Source: Hermatobates lingyangjiaoensis
Lineage: Eukaryota; Arthropoda; Insecta; Hemiptera; Hermatobatidae
Assembly: GCA_026182355.1 (NCBI GenBank)
Contig: JAPFBL010000235.1
Span: 541,001 to 605,000 of the forward strand
Length of the DNA: 64,000 nt
Direction of reading: 5' to 3'
Shown here piece after piece: positions 1-11,179 of this stretch. The translations under genes were made by a program, and so were the position numbers. The notes under the pieces were generated by a model. The model ran no database searches. It had not been told where the DNA came from and saw nothing but the letters and a program-made list of their open reading frames with translations. How positions within the stretch are numbered: position 1 is the first letter of the stretch; every line of letters begins with the position of its first letter.

Positions 1-258
1 TAAAAGTGTTTAGTACTTTTCATTAATTTTTATTAGTTCATTGAATTTAAAAGTGACATTTCATCATTTCAATAGAATAGGGAAAACATATACTGTTATA
101 TTTGATCAAAATTATAAATTTAGTTTTGGAGGTAAAAAAAGACTTAATAATTTTAATTAAATAAAATTATTTCATCTTTATATGTCATATATTTCTATTA
201 TGTGTGTCTACTATTTTAGCTTAAAAAAAATTTATATCGTATTGTAATGTTCGCTTAC

Positions 259-388
259 CTGTAGATCTTGCTATTGCTCCAATGAGAACCGGAGGGATAG
301 CCATCAGAACGCAACCAAAAGCGGCTACGTACGAGAGTAGTTGAGCCCTTTTGGCAGACTTGCTGGACAAAACTCTTTGGAAATACAC
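259..388 (-). CDS. SLC5A7: Choline transporter exon 6 (last in window)
   Basis: Sixth coding exon of the high-affinity choline transporter, a Na+/Cl--coupled plasma-membrane symporter that returns choline to cholinergic terminals for acetylcholine synthesis. The 130-base exon has an AG acceptor at 389-390 and a GTAAGC donor at 253-258. It encodes residues 244-286 plus one base, beginning [20 protein letters not shown] and continuing into a hydrophobic helix, [18 protein letters not shown]. The human protein has [20 protein letters not shown] at this place. The exon enters in phase 0 and leaves in phase 1. The rest of the protein, roughly half of the usual 580 or so residues, is off the left edge. 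Only 93 bases of intron separate it from exon 5. Confidence 0.95.
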
Positions 389-481
389 CTTAACACCAAA
401 TGAAAAAAAAAATTAGGAATTACTATGTTGTAACATTATTTATAACGCAAAACTTTTTTTTTTTTAAATGATTATATTTAC
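389..481 (-). other. Short intron between exons 5 and 6
   Basis: A 93-base intron with GTAAAT donor and TTAAG acceptor. Its tract before the acceptor is T-rich. It is one of only two short introns seen in this gene; the other three are over 11 kb. Confidence 0.9.
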
Positions 482-631
482 CTGCCATGGAATTCCGCCC
501 AGTATTAAAAGTAGGCCATAGTCGAGGTAAAATCCATATTCTGCCGGCTCTACATGCCCTATCCAATCAACTTCCTGAGATGATAGAGGCTTAACGTGTT
601 CATTCATCCATGCGAATGGCACACACATCCA
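482..631 (-). CDS. SLC5A7: Choline transporter exon 5
   Basis: A 150-base exon, phase 0 on both sides, with a TTTCAG acceptor at 632-637 and a GTAAAT donor at 476-481. It encodes residues 194-243, from WMCVPFAWMNEHVKPLSSQE to the conserved LLLILGGIPWQ. Trp242 in GGIPWQ aligns with human Trp254, which as I recall lines the choline site in published structures. The middle of the exon is an extracellular loop that is less conserved and shorter than the human one. Exon 4 ends FFGL and joins cleanly to WMCV, matching the human IGLWISV. Confidence 0.96.
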
Positions 632-637
632 CTGAAA

Positions 638-950
638 CATTTCACCTTCGTTGACTTAACTATCATCACAACTAAATCTTTTAATAACTATAACATACAA
701 TGTTACCAACCATCCAAGAATAAATTAGTAAACATCTTAATTATTTTTTGTTATAAAACCTTCAGGAAATTAATAACGTACTCGTATTACTTTTGTAATT
801 TCTGTTTCGTATGCACGTTTACTCGGTATTTATGTTATGTATATTACAGAAATAAATAATTTATATGTACACATTAAATCAATGTGTTCAGAAAGAACAA
901 ATTGAAAAGATTGGAGTGACTTTGAAATATTGAAATGGTTCATTATTAAG
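638..950. other. Intron 4 start (3' side), nothing recognised
   Basis: AT-rich intron DNA upstream of the exon 5 acceptor. Polypyrimidine-like tract next to the acceptor; no repeat or coding pattern recognised. Confidence 0.6.
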
Positions 951-953
951 GAG

Positions 954-1186
954 AGGGCTCAGATTAGGACAGTGTTAACGTTCTTGCTTCTGGATTGGTA
1001 GGTCTGGGGTCAATTCCCACCCTGGCGCTCAATTTATTCACATGGGAGGTATCACTAAAGATCTCTAGTCTAAATACAATTAAGTTAGGCAAAATTTGGG
1101 ACTACTAAATAGAATTAATCATCATTGTGTGGTAATGTGCGGCCTATGTTTCCTAGTGCGGCCACTGCAGCCTACCCTAACCTGTT
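954..1186 (+). mobile_element. tRNA-derived SINE, diverged copy
   Basis: A B-box-like GGGGTCAATTCCCACC at about 1008-1023 follows a degenerate A box, and is followed by the family-typical CTCAATTTATTCACATGGGAGG. The middle has the family word GGCAAAATTTGGGACT. The tail ends in CCTACCCTAACC, close to a CCTAA unit. Other copies lie at 14462, 17762, 20895, 30640, 46441, 51945 and 54424. Confidence 0.7.
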
Positions 1187-1424
1187 ATCAAGGAAAGAGA
1201 AGGTTTTCTAGGTGACTAGGCAATGACTGCCCATCAGTCAACATACAAGTAATATAATTTCAATAGTTTGACTGAATAACTAGCATGATAACATAAACAT
1301 TAGAACAGAGTAAACATTTCATATTTCTCGGAAGAAGACATAATTTTCACGAAATAGATTTAGAAATATACTTAGTATTGTGTGTGATAGTCACTGGCCT
1401 ACCTTCCTGTGGGACATTTCACCT

Positions 1425-2220
1425 CCTGATGACAACGTTTGTCGAAATACAGAAATGAGTATCTGTTATATTTCTGTGCTGCTTTTGTTATGATTTATAC
1501 ATCATATAGCCTTATCATATATCATATATCATTTATATATATATCATCAATACCGCTCCTTCCTTTACCTCTTTCCATAGTAAACACACCAACCCTATCG
1601 CTTACAAGACTTCTTGTACCTCTGGTAACTGCGTTTACCGTTTGAATTGCACCCAGTATGATTCCTTTTATGTGGGTTTTGCTTCCACCAAGCTAGCCTG
1701 GGTATGAATAATCACAGATAGTCCGCTGGCAAATGCAGTGACCTTTCCGTTGCTACTCATGCCAGTTCCCACGGACTCAGTTTCAATGGATTTTTCCGTG
1801 TACAGGTCCTGAGGAAGATTGATGAGACTAATTCGAAAGTCACTCTGAAAGCTTCAGAAGAAGCACCTTGTAGTCTTCTGGAGAGATAGATCTGCTCCAG
1901 GGCTTAACCTCAATCGTTAATTGTTCCTTTATTTTTTTAGTATTTTTTACTTACTCAGTTTAATTTTTCGCTCCAGGTTGTTATGAGTTTGTGATTTTAT
2001 TTTTAGTTAAATGCTTTCATTCATTTAATCTTCATTTGGCTTTTATTTCTTTATCTTCCTTGTCTCCCCTTTCTCAGAAAGTTGGCTACACTGTTTAAGT
2101 GCGTTTTTTTAATACAAGCAAGTCGTTATGAGATTTTGGAGCGATTCACATCTATTCCTGACGATGAAGACATCGAAATACAGCAGTGAGTTTTAGAGGT
2201 TTCATTTCTGTGCAGTTTTT
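1425..2220 (+). mobile_element. Penelope-like element tail: GIY-YIG fragment between two hammerhead-like cores
   Basis: Positions 1604-1896 read, with two in-frame stops, as the C-terminal GIY-YIG endonuclease domain of a Penelope-like element (PLE). CVYRLNC stands for the GIY block, CTQYDSFYVGF for YIG, then MNNHR and SVATHASSHGLSF, and a tail FRVQVLRKIDETNSKVTLKA. This domain nicks target DNA in the family. A hammerhead-like core (CTGATGA then CGAAAT) sits just before it at about 1426-1452 and a second (CTGACGA then CGAAAT) after it at 2158-2180. This is the layout of pLTR-flanked PLE copies with most of the body deleted. A (TA)n tract follows at 2238-2288. Confidence 0.75.
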
Positions 2221-2230
2221 TTGAAAATTC

Positions 2231-2237
<7 letters not shown>

Positions 2238-2288
<51 letters not shown>
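2238..2288. repeat. (TA)n microsatellite
   Basis: About 51 bases of alternating TA directly after the PLE tail and its 3' hammerhead-like core. Most TA tracts in this window adjoin PLE-derived sequence. Confidence 0.95.
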
Positions 2289-2290
<2 letters not shown>

Positions 2291-2309
2291 TTACCACTAT
2301 TTTACTTTT

Positions 2310-2420
2310 TATGGAGGTTTGACGCCAGACCATGTGAGGAAGTCTACAAATATAGATGAAACGTTGGCTTCAAGGTCTTTTACTGTTTGACGCTAAACCA
2401 AACTTCAATGAAAAAATGAG
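2310..2420 (+). repeat. Dispersed repeat shared with 23660-23765
   Basis: Contains TTTACTGTTTGACGCTAAACC followed by an A-rich stretch; a diverged relative with TGTACTGTTTGAAGCCAGACC lies at 23724-23760. Both lie near PLE debris. Family unknown. Confidence 0.45.
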
Positions 2421-3450
2421 TCGAATAGTATTAATATATGGGGTCGAGTTAAGAAAAGATTGAATCATATCATTTGTATATATATTATAAGATATATTAA
2501 TAATAAATATTTAGAATTAGAATTACACATGGAATAAAGAATTAAAAAAAGTATAAACCTTTCTTAATTGATACACAGGCTTTAACTTGAATAATACATG
2601 AACACGAATAGGACATATGACAAAGAAATCTGAGAAGCATTTCAAAATCTGTCCTATTTAGAGCATTAAAAAATATGTCATGCAGAAAAAGTAATACGCT
2701 TGGGTAAATTTAATATTTTCAAAAGGATGGGAAAAAAGTTTTACATTTATTTTCGTTCTTAAATGCATTATATGTTAAAAAGATGTAATCTTTTTGTTAG
2801 CAGCATAAAAGTTTTGTAAATATCGGGTAGAGTTTGAACCACTTCACATTGTATGTTTGATGACAGTCGATGCAATATACAGCTTCAAATAGTTTATACT
2901 CCTCTGAATAATAGATACAGTTAAGTGACTTGGTGCTTAGTGTTATCAAAGACAGTTTTATATCACAAATTTATAAAATACCTCTCAGGAAGAAGTGTCG
3001 TATTTACAACAGTAGGTGAATATAACTAATAACTGAACATTTTTTTTTAAAAAAATGGGCCAATAAATTTAAGTAATTTATTTGTTTAAATTAATACCAC
3101 TCAGTATCATTTGTAATGTAAATGTCATTTGCATATCGTTTAGAAAAATTAACGAACACTTGGAAGGTATGCTTTCGTTTAATGACTGTGATTTAAATAA
3201 AAAAGTTAAATAATTCATTATTTGTCATTTATTTCTTTTCTTTCGATCTGTCAGTTCTTCTTTTTTTTAGTTTCTTTTTAATCAGAAACATGATTGTTGG
3301 TTTCCATACGTCACCAGTGCACTTTGTCCCCCTCATTACTTTCTCCTGATCATGGTTGAGCCAAAATCTGGCGGTTTTGCAGAGAAATCTTTCAATTTTC
3401 TCTTTCTCAAACCTATTTTTAAGATCTTTTTCCTTGTTATTGTGGATTTG
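2421..3450. other. Intron 4, nothing recognised
   Basis: AT-rich DNA with no coding similarity, repeat match or structure that I can support. Confidence 0.5.
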
Positions 3451-3461
3451 TTAACGCTTAA

Positions 3462-3462
<1 letters not shown>

Positions 3463-3512
<50 letters not shown>

Positions 3513-3520
3513 ATATATAT
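3463..3520. repeat. (TA)n microsatellite
   Basis: Long alternating TA tract, broken once, abutting the inverted repeat at 3522-3650. Confidence 0.95.
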
Positions 3521-3521
3521 G

Positions 3522-3650
3522 ATGTAATTTTTTGAGGTTTGAGGTATAATGATTTTAAACTAGTCCTTTTGCCGACGCTTCGATATATATTTAACGTCGG
3601 CAAAAGGACTAGTTTAAAATCATTAGACCTCAACTCTCAAAAAATTACAT
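3522..3650. repeat. Foldback, 56-bp arms
   Basis: Left arm 3522-3577 and right arm 3595-3650 are reverse complements with few mismatches; the inner arm ends are GCCGACG and CGTCGGC. The 17-base spacer is TA-rich. The (TA)n tract lies immediately on its left. Family is different from the larger foldbacks; no hammerhead-like core is seen. Confidence 0.9.
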
Positions 3651-3735
3651 ATATAAATATTGGGTCAAGAAAACAAATCATGATATATATATATATAAAT
3701 TAATAATCAACAATAACTGTTGATGTAATATATTA

Positions 3736-3975
3736 ATTAAATACCACAATAAACAATATAAATTAATTAAAATACTCTAAGGCCTTTCGTCACAACATCA
3801 TCAGAGAGCTAAATGAAACAACAACAACAACAACAAAAATTATGTTTATCATTATGTTTTTTGTTTTTGTTTTTGTTTTTCTTTTTTTGGTTGTTTCATT
3901 TAGCTCTCTGATGATGTTGTGACGAAAGACCTTAGAGCATTCTAATTAATTTATATTGTTTGTTGTGGTATTAAA

Positions 3976-3977
<2 letters not shown>
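3736..3977. mobile_element. Foldback with hammerhead-like core, family G
   Basis: Inverted repeat with arms of about 87 bases (3736-3824 and 3890-3977) around a spacer of CAA and GTTTTT simple repeats. Each arm carries CTGATGA followed by a short hairpin-like stretch and CGAAAG (right arm near 3908-3928), as in PLE pLTR hammerheads. A (TA)n tract starts at 3979. Probably an inverted pLTR dimer from a PLE. Confidence 0.7.

Positions 3978-3978
<1 letters not shown>

Positions 3979-4022
<44 letters not shown>
3979..4022. repeat. (TA)n microsatellite
   Basis: TA tract lying between foldback G (ends 3977) and a family A foldback (starts 4024). Confidence 0.95.
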
Positions 4023-4023
<1 letters not shown>

Positions 4024-4024
<1 letters not shown>

Positions 4025-4208
4025 CAAGATTTAACATAAATACGTGAAATAACAATCAATAATCAAACCACAATATGAAATGGGAAAAAAAAGGCTAAGA
4101 TCTTTCAACAGTAACAAGCGATCTTCGTCAGAGTTAAAAGCCAACTGAGTCAGAGTTAGTTGGTTTTTGACTCTGACGAAGACCGCTTGTTACGGTTGAA
4201 AGAACTTG
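4024..4208. mobile_element. Foldback family A, truncated right arm
   Basis: The left arm carries the family A words (ACGTGAAATAACAATCAAT, ATCAAACCACAATA, CTAAGATCTTTCAAC, GGTCTTCGTCAGAGT with small changes). The right arm has CTCTGACGAAGACCGC and GTTACGGTTGAAAG and then breaks off. The right arm contains the family A hammerhead-like core. Confidence 0.8.
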
Positions 4209-4414
4209 ATTCCACCGAAAAAAAAAAGGTTTTAAAATAAAACCAAAACCTTGGCAACAAGAGTTTTGATTTTGTACCAAAAAAACTGACCAAATCATGA
4301 TTTCATAATACACCTATTCTAACAAATGTTTAATATATTATTGAATTTGTTATATATGGTTGTAATGCGAATTCTAAATAGATGAGACATATTATCAAAT
4401 TGGAAGAGCAGGAT

Positions 4415-4487
4415 CTGAACAAAATGAGACAGTGCTAATGTCCAAGTAGACGATGCACTTATCAACCTAAATAAAAAAAAAAAAAAA
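4415..4487 (+). repeat. Short dispersed repeat with A-rich tail
   Basis: GACAGTGCTAATGTCC followed by AGTAGACGATGCACT and a poly-A run. A second copy is at 33766-33825. The shared 3' part and A tail suggest the end of a LINE or SINE family that I do not recognise. Confidence 0.55.
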
Positions 4488-5277
4488 GAGCAGGATGATA
4501 TATAAAGAGTAATGAAAGCATTGCGATCTTTAAAGTTATATAAATTTGTTAATGAAATCAAGCCTTTCATGCTACATAATTAAATCAGCAATATGATTCT
4601 TAAAAGTTAATTTAGAATAAAAAATCAATCCTTAATTATTTTAAAGATCTATACATTCTAACAGCTGGTTTTACTAAATGACACTTATTCAATCTTTGTT
4701 GTTCTTTATGATTTAAGCTAATCTAAATGGTGAAATAAAACATTAATTCCAATTTATCCGTATCAGTGGTCATTTGATCTCCAATAGGTGACTTTCAGTT
4801 TGTTTAGGAAGATTTGTAAAATTATAAAATGGACTGGAGAAAATGTAACAATGTAACTTAAAATAGTTTAATCAGAGTTAAGTGAGGTTACATGCTAAAA
4901 GTTAGAACAGGTGATAATTAATTTTCTGCTGTGTCTACGGTTCTTTATTCAAAAGTTTTCTAATGAGTTTTATGAGCTTCTTTTGGAACGATTTTGCTCA
5001 AGAAATGAATTCAACATAATCATCAAACTGGGTGATTCAATAAAGGTAAGTAAAAAATTTAAGTTAATTTATTTTCTAATATATTAATAATATTTACAGT
5101 GGACTAATTGAAATAAACGTCAGTCAGCATAACACTGGCTGTAGTTTTTATGCTCTTTCTCTACAGTGTTCTTGTAGTAAATAAAAAATACTGATATCGC
5201 TATCTCTCAAAGAGGATACGGTAAGTTACAGGTGCTTCAGAGTAAGGATAGGTTCAAACCTCATCCCCAGTCTGTTG
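4488..5277. other. Intron 4, nothing recognised
   Basis: AT-rich DNA without recognisable coding or repeat content until the Jockey fragment. Confidence 0.5.
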
Positions 5278-5606
5278 TGTGAGACTAAGAGTTCCTCAAG
5301 GAAGTATACTCTCTCCAACAGTTTACAATTTCTATACATCAAACATACCCGAACACCCTTCTACGTTATTGGTAACGTTTGCAGACGATAAAGCCATACT
5401 ATCGATTCATGATGACTGCAGTATAGCTTCAGACCAGTTACAGCAACACCTAGTTCTCATTCAGCCTTGATTCACCACTGGCGCATAAAAATTAATGAGA
5501 AGGAAAGCTCTCAAATAACTTTTACTCTTCATCAAAACTATTACCCCCTAGTATCTCTAAACAATGAGGTCATACCTCCAGTTACTCCTGTAGGAGTAAA
5601 TTTTGC
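5278..5606 (+). mobile_element. Jockey-type non-LTR retrotransposon, reverse transcriptase fragment
   Basis: Translation gives LRVPQGSILSPTVYNFYTSN and then LLVTFADDKAI, the conserved RT motifs VPQGSxLSP and FADD, with D-D retained. A one-base frame change near 5466 leads into IHHWRIKINEKESSQITFTL, the usual continuation. Only about 110 residues of a protein of some 900 remain. The fragment stops at 5606 where the tail of a SINE begins. Confidence 0.9.
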
Positions 5607-5755
5607 CTAAGTGAAGTGTATTTAGAATAGAAATCTTAAACGAGTGCCTGAATCGTAAAGGCTTTTGACTAATCGTTTGATGGGCAATGTGTTTAAAAAT
5701 TTCACCTCTGAAATGATAAAAATCAATTACCAGAGCAAGAATTTAACCTAGGAAC
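5601..5755 (-). mobile_element. SINE fragment abutting Jockey
   Basis: Reverse orientation. Contains the family words TTTTGCCTAA, GTATTTAGAATAG and CTTAAACGAGTGCCTGA, then degenerates before the tRNA-like head. The copy directly follows the Jockey fragment. Confidence 0.6.
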
Positions 5756-8051
5756 ACAAATTTTATCAGTTACTTTATTGTTAAATAACGGAGGAAAACA
5801 CTAATGCCTAATTTGTAAGACAAACCTATCTATTGAATAAGAATAGTAAACCTAATGCACTTTTTGATGAGATATACAGTTTAATCATCAAATTAGAGTT
5901 TCATTCAAAGATTTTTATTTCCATATTTGATGCTATTATAGTTGACAAGGGTAAAAGCAAATCAATAACCAATGTGTTTCGACATCATTACGAAATGAAA
6001 TTAACCATTGTCCATAGCCATTAGTGTTCGTTTTCTTCTGAAGAAATCCCCATCGATTTAACCAGGACTTCTTATTTCTCAACATGGTCAGTCATGTTTA
6101 TTATATAATCAACTGACACATCAGTGCTTTCAATTTGTTGAAATACACTTATCATTCCTCTAACCCATAATAAAGATGCTTTACACTTACACTGCTACAA
6201 AATTTATTAAATATTAACTATATTGTTGAAAACTTACAAAGTATCATAACTCTTTTAGAGAGAGAAATTAACAAAATGTCATTATTTAATGGAAGTCTTT
6301 ATAATTATATTTCCTCGCAACTTAGCAGATACCAAAATATAACATTATTTATTCCATGAATTCATAATTTGACTTTGTGATTGAAATGGAGTTTTAAATA
6401 AATTAATTCTGGTGAGCTGAAACTTTCAAGCAGTTTAAATGAAAATTGCTTAAAGAGGAATTTGTGTTTGTTTAATATAACGTTAGATTAAAGATTTTAA
6501 CTTAATTTTGAAGGCTTTGTTTTTGTTTTATTTATTATTCAAGCGTGCCTTACAAATGTGTTATATAGTTTCAAATAGGTATAAACGAATTTTAAGTAGT
6601 AAAATTACAAAAGTCAAATCATTTTTAAAGTAATTGTACAAAACAGAGTTTTTTTTCTTGGTGAATGTTTGTTTCTTGCGGCCAAATCAGATTTCCGCCG
6701 TTATATTATTTGAGGACAAGAAGTGAAATTCAACTGTTATTTGACATTTAGTCCAGTTGAGACAGGCAAGTTACAGAGTTCATTTTATATCGGAAATTGT
6801 AAATTTTATCGTACTTGGGGTAAGCAGTGTAAGATTTTAATTTCTTGATATCGCATAAGTTTTAGACTGAGGATATATGCTTTGTATAAGGGACGGCGAG
6901 TATAAGGTTTTCCGTCTCCTACATGAAAAGTAGGATTCTAATATCTGATGTTCAATAGATAAATACTCTACCTCTAGATCACACCTGATTCACCAATAAA
7001 TGCACAAGTAGTCAGCAGCCGCTCACTTCCGTAGGGTAGACTCAATTTTTATCCCAGCTCCCGTTTCTTGTAGAAATAACCTGTTTCGACCATAATCTGT
7101 TCGAAAACCGAATCATACGAGTTGCAAAAAGAGGTTTTCCATTAAAAATAATTTAAAAAAATTTAATCCGTTGCAAGACTAGAAAGTGATTTTTTAACAA
7201 AATATATTAAGAGAGCTTATATTTAAAATACACGTAGTTCATAATAAAATGTAAATATTTTTATCTTGCTGGTGATTTTCAGATCGCATAATAAATGTAA
7301 TTGTACAGGAGATGGAGAGAAAAAGGTTATGGCCTTTTTGAGAATTTATCTAATGGGGACTTGTTTTGAAAACGTTGTCCTGACTTATGTGGGGCGTGTT
7401 TGAGTACAGAAATTTGTACAATAACTGAAGTAAAAAAATCTCAATTTTTTTGTTCAAATTCTGAATTTTAGGAGTTGTGAGTCTTTTGAGAACTGAAGCA
7501 TGAATGTAGGACCTAGTACAAAGACAGAGGTCTAATTGCTGATGGAGCACTAGCCATTGTCCCACTGGTAGAAATCATTAGAGCCTTTCTCCCTTATGAT
7601 GAGAGGGTTTTCTACATACCAGACTACTTTAGACTTAGTGCCGCTTTGACAGTCTTAACCGCAATGCTTTATCCATCATGTGGTGTTTGCTTTGCAATTA
7701 CTGTTGTTCTAATAACAAATTACTCTGAGTCGCTCTCAAGTTTTCTTCTTTTCTCTATCCAGGTTTTCTTCCGATGATTCTGAGAATCCAGAACACATTA
7801 TTCCTACATTTCTCTGGTTGGGAACAAGTGGTGCCACAGAGCTCCACTGCCTCTACCGAGGAGGCATAGATCCGTTCCAATGTTGACTGAGATATTATAG
7901 TATATTGGTACCCAGGTTGTCTGAGTCTTATATCCAAAGTATCAGACATTTTCTCTTTGGAAGAAACATTTTAAGAGATGTTTACTATTTCTAAAATTAG
8001 AAGTCTGTTATATATATGACTTTGGTGATTCCTATTTTGTTATTAAAAATT
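5756..8051. other. Intron 4, nothing recognised
   Basis: AT-rich. Slightly less AT-rich patches at 6660-6730 and 7640-7950 were read in all frames without a family match; the 64-residue frame at 7755-7949 is not supported by anything else. Confidence 0.5.
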
Positions 8052-8063
8052 TTAATAGAATCA

Positions 8064-8601
8064 TAATTCTAATGTAGTGCAATCTGTTATTATGTGGTAT
8101 TTACTCATTGTAGGGTAAAAATCTAATGAAATGGTCTCCACATATAAAACTTTTAATGATATAAACAACGCGTTTCGAACACGTAGTGTTCTTCTTCAGG
8201 CATTAACTAAAAAATACAATGACACCAGAGAGTTATCTATAGTACAAAGTAAATAAGTACAAAAATTAATATAAAATAAAATAAGGCAGAAAGTACGATC
8301 CTAAGGGTGAGATATGTACCTGCTCTAATAAGAAACAGATGTACCCTATACCCCCACCCATGTCCATTCCATTTCCAGTCAGTCTTATTCAGAGGCACTC
8401 ACCCTTAGGTTCGTACTTTCTGCCTTATTTTATTTTATATTAATTTTTGTACTTATTTACTTTGTACTATAGATAACTCTCTGGTGTCATTGTATTTTTT
8501 AGTTAATGCCTGAAGAAGAACACTACGTGTTCGAAACGCGTTGTTTATATCATTAAAAGTTTTATATGTGGAGACCATTTCATTAGATTTTTACCCTACA
8601 A
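8064..8601. mobile_element. Foldback family F with 12-bp target duplication
   Basis: A 538-base unit bounded by the direct repeat TTAATAGAATCA (8052-8063 and 8602-8613). The arms, about 200 bases (8112-8311 and 8399-8600), are almost perfect reverse complements around an unrelated 87-base centre with a C-rich patch. The right arm holds a good hammerhead-like core at 8510-8537: CTGAAGA, one extra A, stem GAACAC/GTGTTC with loop TAC, then GAAAC. The left arm holds its reverse complement at 8172-8199. About 48 bases at the left end, including GTGGTATTTACTCAT, have no partner on the right. This looks like an inverted dimer of a PLE pLTR that inserted as one unit. Confidence 0.85.
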
Positions 8602-9076
8602 TTAATAGAATCAAGTTTAAGTTACAAGAAATTAAAGTACAGAGGAAGTGATTTATGATGTAATGGAACAGAAGATATGAAATATTATTTAGTCTGTGCA
8701 GAGGTTCCTTCAAACATGTAATTTATTTTAAGGGTTAGACAAGGATGAAAACATTCAGGAAAGCTGATCTTACGCTGTGATAAGATATGACTACGCCAGT
8801 ATGCTTTAGTTCGTTATCTTTCGCTTCAGTTTCCTTATCTATAAATGTTCGTACAGGCACCACAAGATGACCTGGCATCAAACGTTCATTTATTCATATT
8901 CATGTAACAAACTCTTATTTCTGCTACTATTGACTTGCTAAGTAATTTATTTGATATCATTACAAAGTAATAAAATATAAATAATTGTTCGGTAATGAAC
9001 TTGTCAAAATATTGATCTGTCACAAAACTGTTACAAATAACCACTGCTACCAAAAAAAAAAAGAAATACAATGTTT

Positions 9077-9332
9077 CATTACTTGTGAAATCTGTTATAG
9101 TGTGGTATTTACTCATGATTGGGAATTTCAAAAGCTACGTCTTTACACAAAAGAGTTTTATGTCAAAACTAACGAGTTTCCAAAATTTAGTGTTTCTTCT
9201 GTCCTGTTGCGATAACATCCCTAAACAGTACAGATATAAAACCTGAAGAAGAACCCTAAGTGCTCAAAACTTGTTGTTAGTTTTAACATAAAACTCTTTT
9301 GTATGGAGACGTAATTTTTTATATTCCCAATC
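9077..9332. mobile_element. Foldback, same family as F, with 13-bp target duplication
   Basis: Bounded by AAATACAATGTTT at 9064-9076 and 9333-9345. It begins with the F-family words CTGTTATAGTGTGG and TATTTACTCATGATTGGGA. The arms have diverged and the centre is short. The right arm has CTGAAGAAGAACCC and GTGCTCAAAAC, a decayed version of the family F hammerhead-like core, with stem pairing partly lost. Older than the F copy 500 bases to the left. Confidence 0.8.
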
Positions 9333-9345
9333 AAATACAATGTTT

Positions 9346-11179
9346 GTATGGTGTAATATGAATATAATAACTTATCATCATTAAAAAAAACAAGTAATAA
9401 TGAGTAAAGGTGGCAACACTGCTCCCTTTGAAGGAAGTACTGACGGTAAGTGCCAGTGTTCATGTATTTTGGAATTCAAAAATTAATAATTAATATTTTA
9501 AGGACTACTTACTCAGTTTAATAATATGTAATTTATTTTTTTTTACGGAATAAAACCATGTTTGTTAGAAACAAACAAATGAAATTGTAAGTAAACAAAT
9601 AAGATGGGTCAGATTTTTGTGGAAGTTGTTAAAAAAGTTGAGAAAGGGTTTGTGATTTAGTGGATTTCTACAGATAAGAAGAAATGGTACCTAGTGCCAG
9701 ATGAGCCCAAACACATATAACTTTACTCACCGTTAGAAAGTAAAAATAATTCACAATGCTGCATTAGTAATTAATAATATATTCGTAAATGTGTATAGAA
9801 CTGTTGTGGTTAAATTAATCAATGAAATTCGTTAAAGATATTTCAATGATAACAGAAATGTTTGTTACTTTCAACAGAGTATTGATGGTACCTGTTATTG
9901 CTTCTGTCATTTGTATGTAATATATGATTTAATATTACATACATGTATGTAGTAGTCAGTTTAATAGTACTACGTAGTCAGTTTAATAACGTGTAATTTA
10001 CTTTTTTACAGAAGAAAATCCCGTTTGTTAAATACTGACTTACAGATATTTTATAATTGAGAATTATTAAGCCAAGAAATATATTCTGTTCCAGACCAAA
10101 TATTTAGTAAGTGCTTTGGGGGACAACAATTAGGAAAAGGATGAGAATATAATTAAAAATGATAGTGTTGTTCTAAATTGACTATGGTGTTCTTTTATGT
10201 TTATTATGGTGGATCTGTTTACGATTTGGACATGTTCCCAGCCTCTTGACCAGACTTTGATGGTGCAGACCAGGTTCGTGATTTTAACATGAGGGCTTTT
10301 CAACCAACTGCATCCTCAAATGGGGAAGATAGGATCATCGTGTACGATAAGGTCGGTTTACGATATGCTGACCTAGAGAAGCATGGTCTTTGTTGGCCAA
10401 TAAGATCATTAGTACAGGCACAAAGAAGGTCTTCACTCACCAATCCGTGAGAAGTACCCAGTCCTTGAGTCAAATCAATACCACGTTACATTCAGAGTAA
10501 TACAATGACTTCGTTAGGGTTTTTAGAGACTACTAGAGTCTCAATACTGTCCTATTTTGAAATCAACACATTCACCTCTTTCTCTTCTGCGTTCCTTTTC
10601 TGAACATATGTTACCTCAAAACTAACTTAAAATAACATATCGGGATTTTTTCTGAATTTTATACATATTTTTATGCTTAACGGCGTAAAAACAGACAAAC
10701 AAACCTTTTTTTTTTACTTTTCATTCAATAAATGCTTCTTTTTATTATCGCAGGAGTTTTTCTCAAAGTGTTTCATTTTTAAAGCATAGTTAAATGAAAC
10801 CAAAAAATAAGTAAAAATGATGAACCTGTGCTCTTGTTAGTAATTTATTTATGTTGTAAACCAAAACTTTATTTACTTTTTTATTCGACGAATACGTTTT
10901 TTTTAAATAATAGCTATATTAACTTACTTTACCATGTTTATTCATAACACATTGAACACAAGTAGGTTATTTTTTTTATTTTTTATGAAACTGGTCCATA
11001 TATAAATCGTCCGTTCTTGTGACTATTTATTACTTGACATGTATTATAAATGTCACTGTTGTAATCAATTCTAATTCATTTCAGTCAATAACCATACTCA
11101 ACTTTAATTGATTATAAATCACTTAATTCGATACCATAGTAGTAATTCATATTGTTGGATACCATCTTATATCCTAAAT
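9346..11179. other. Intron 4, mostly featureless
   Basis: AT-rich. 10200-10620 is noticeably richer in GC and looks like decayed coding or repeat sequence, but no frame gives a family I can name. 9880-9990 contains short repeated words (GTAGTCAGTTTAATA twice). Confidence 0.5.

Noticed and set aside
7755..7949. 64-codon minus-strand frame in a GC-richer patch
   Set aside because: No recognisable family, no splice sites in a sensible frame for the transporter, and no similarity to the choline transporter at this position.
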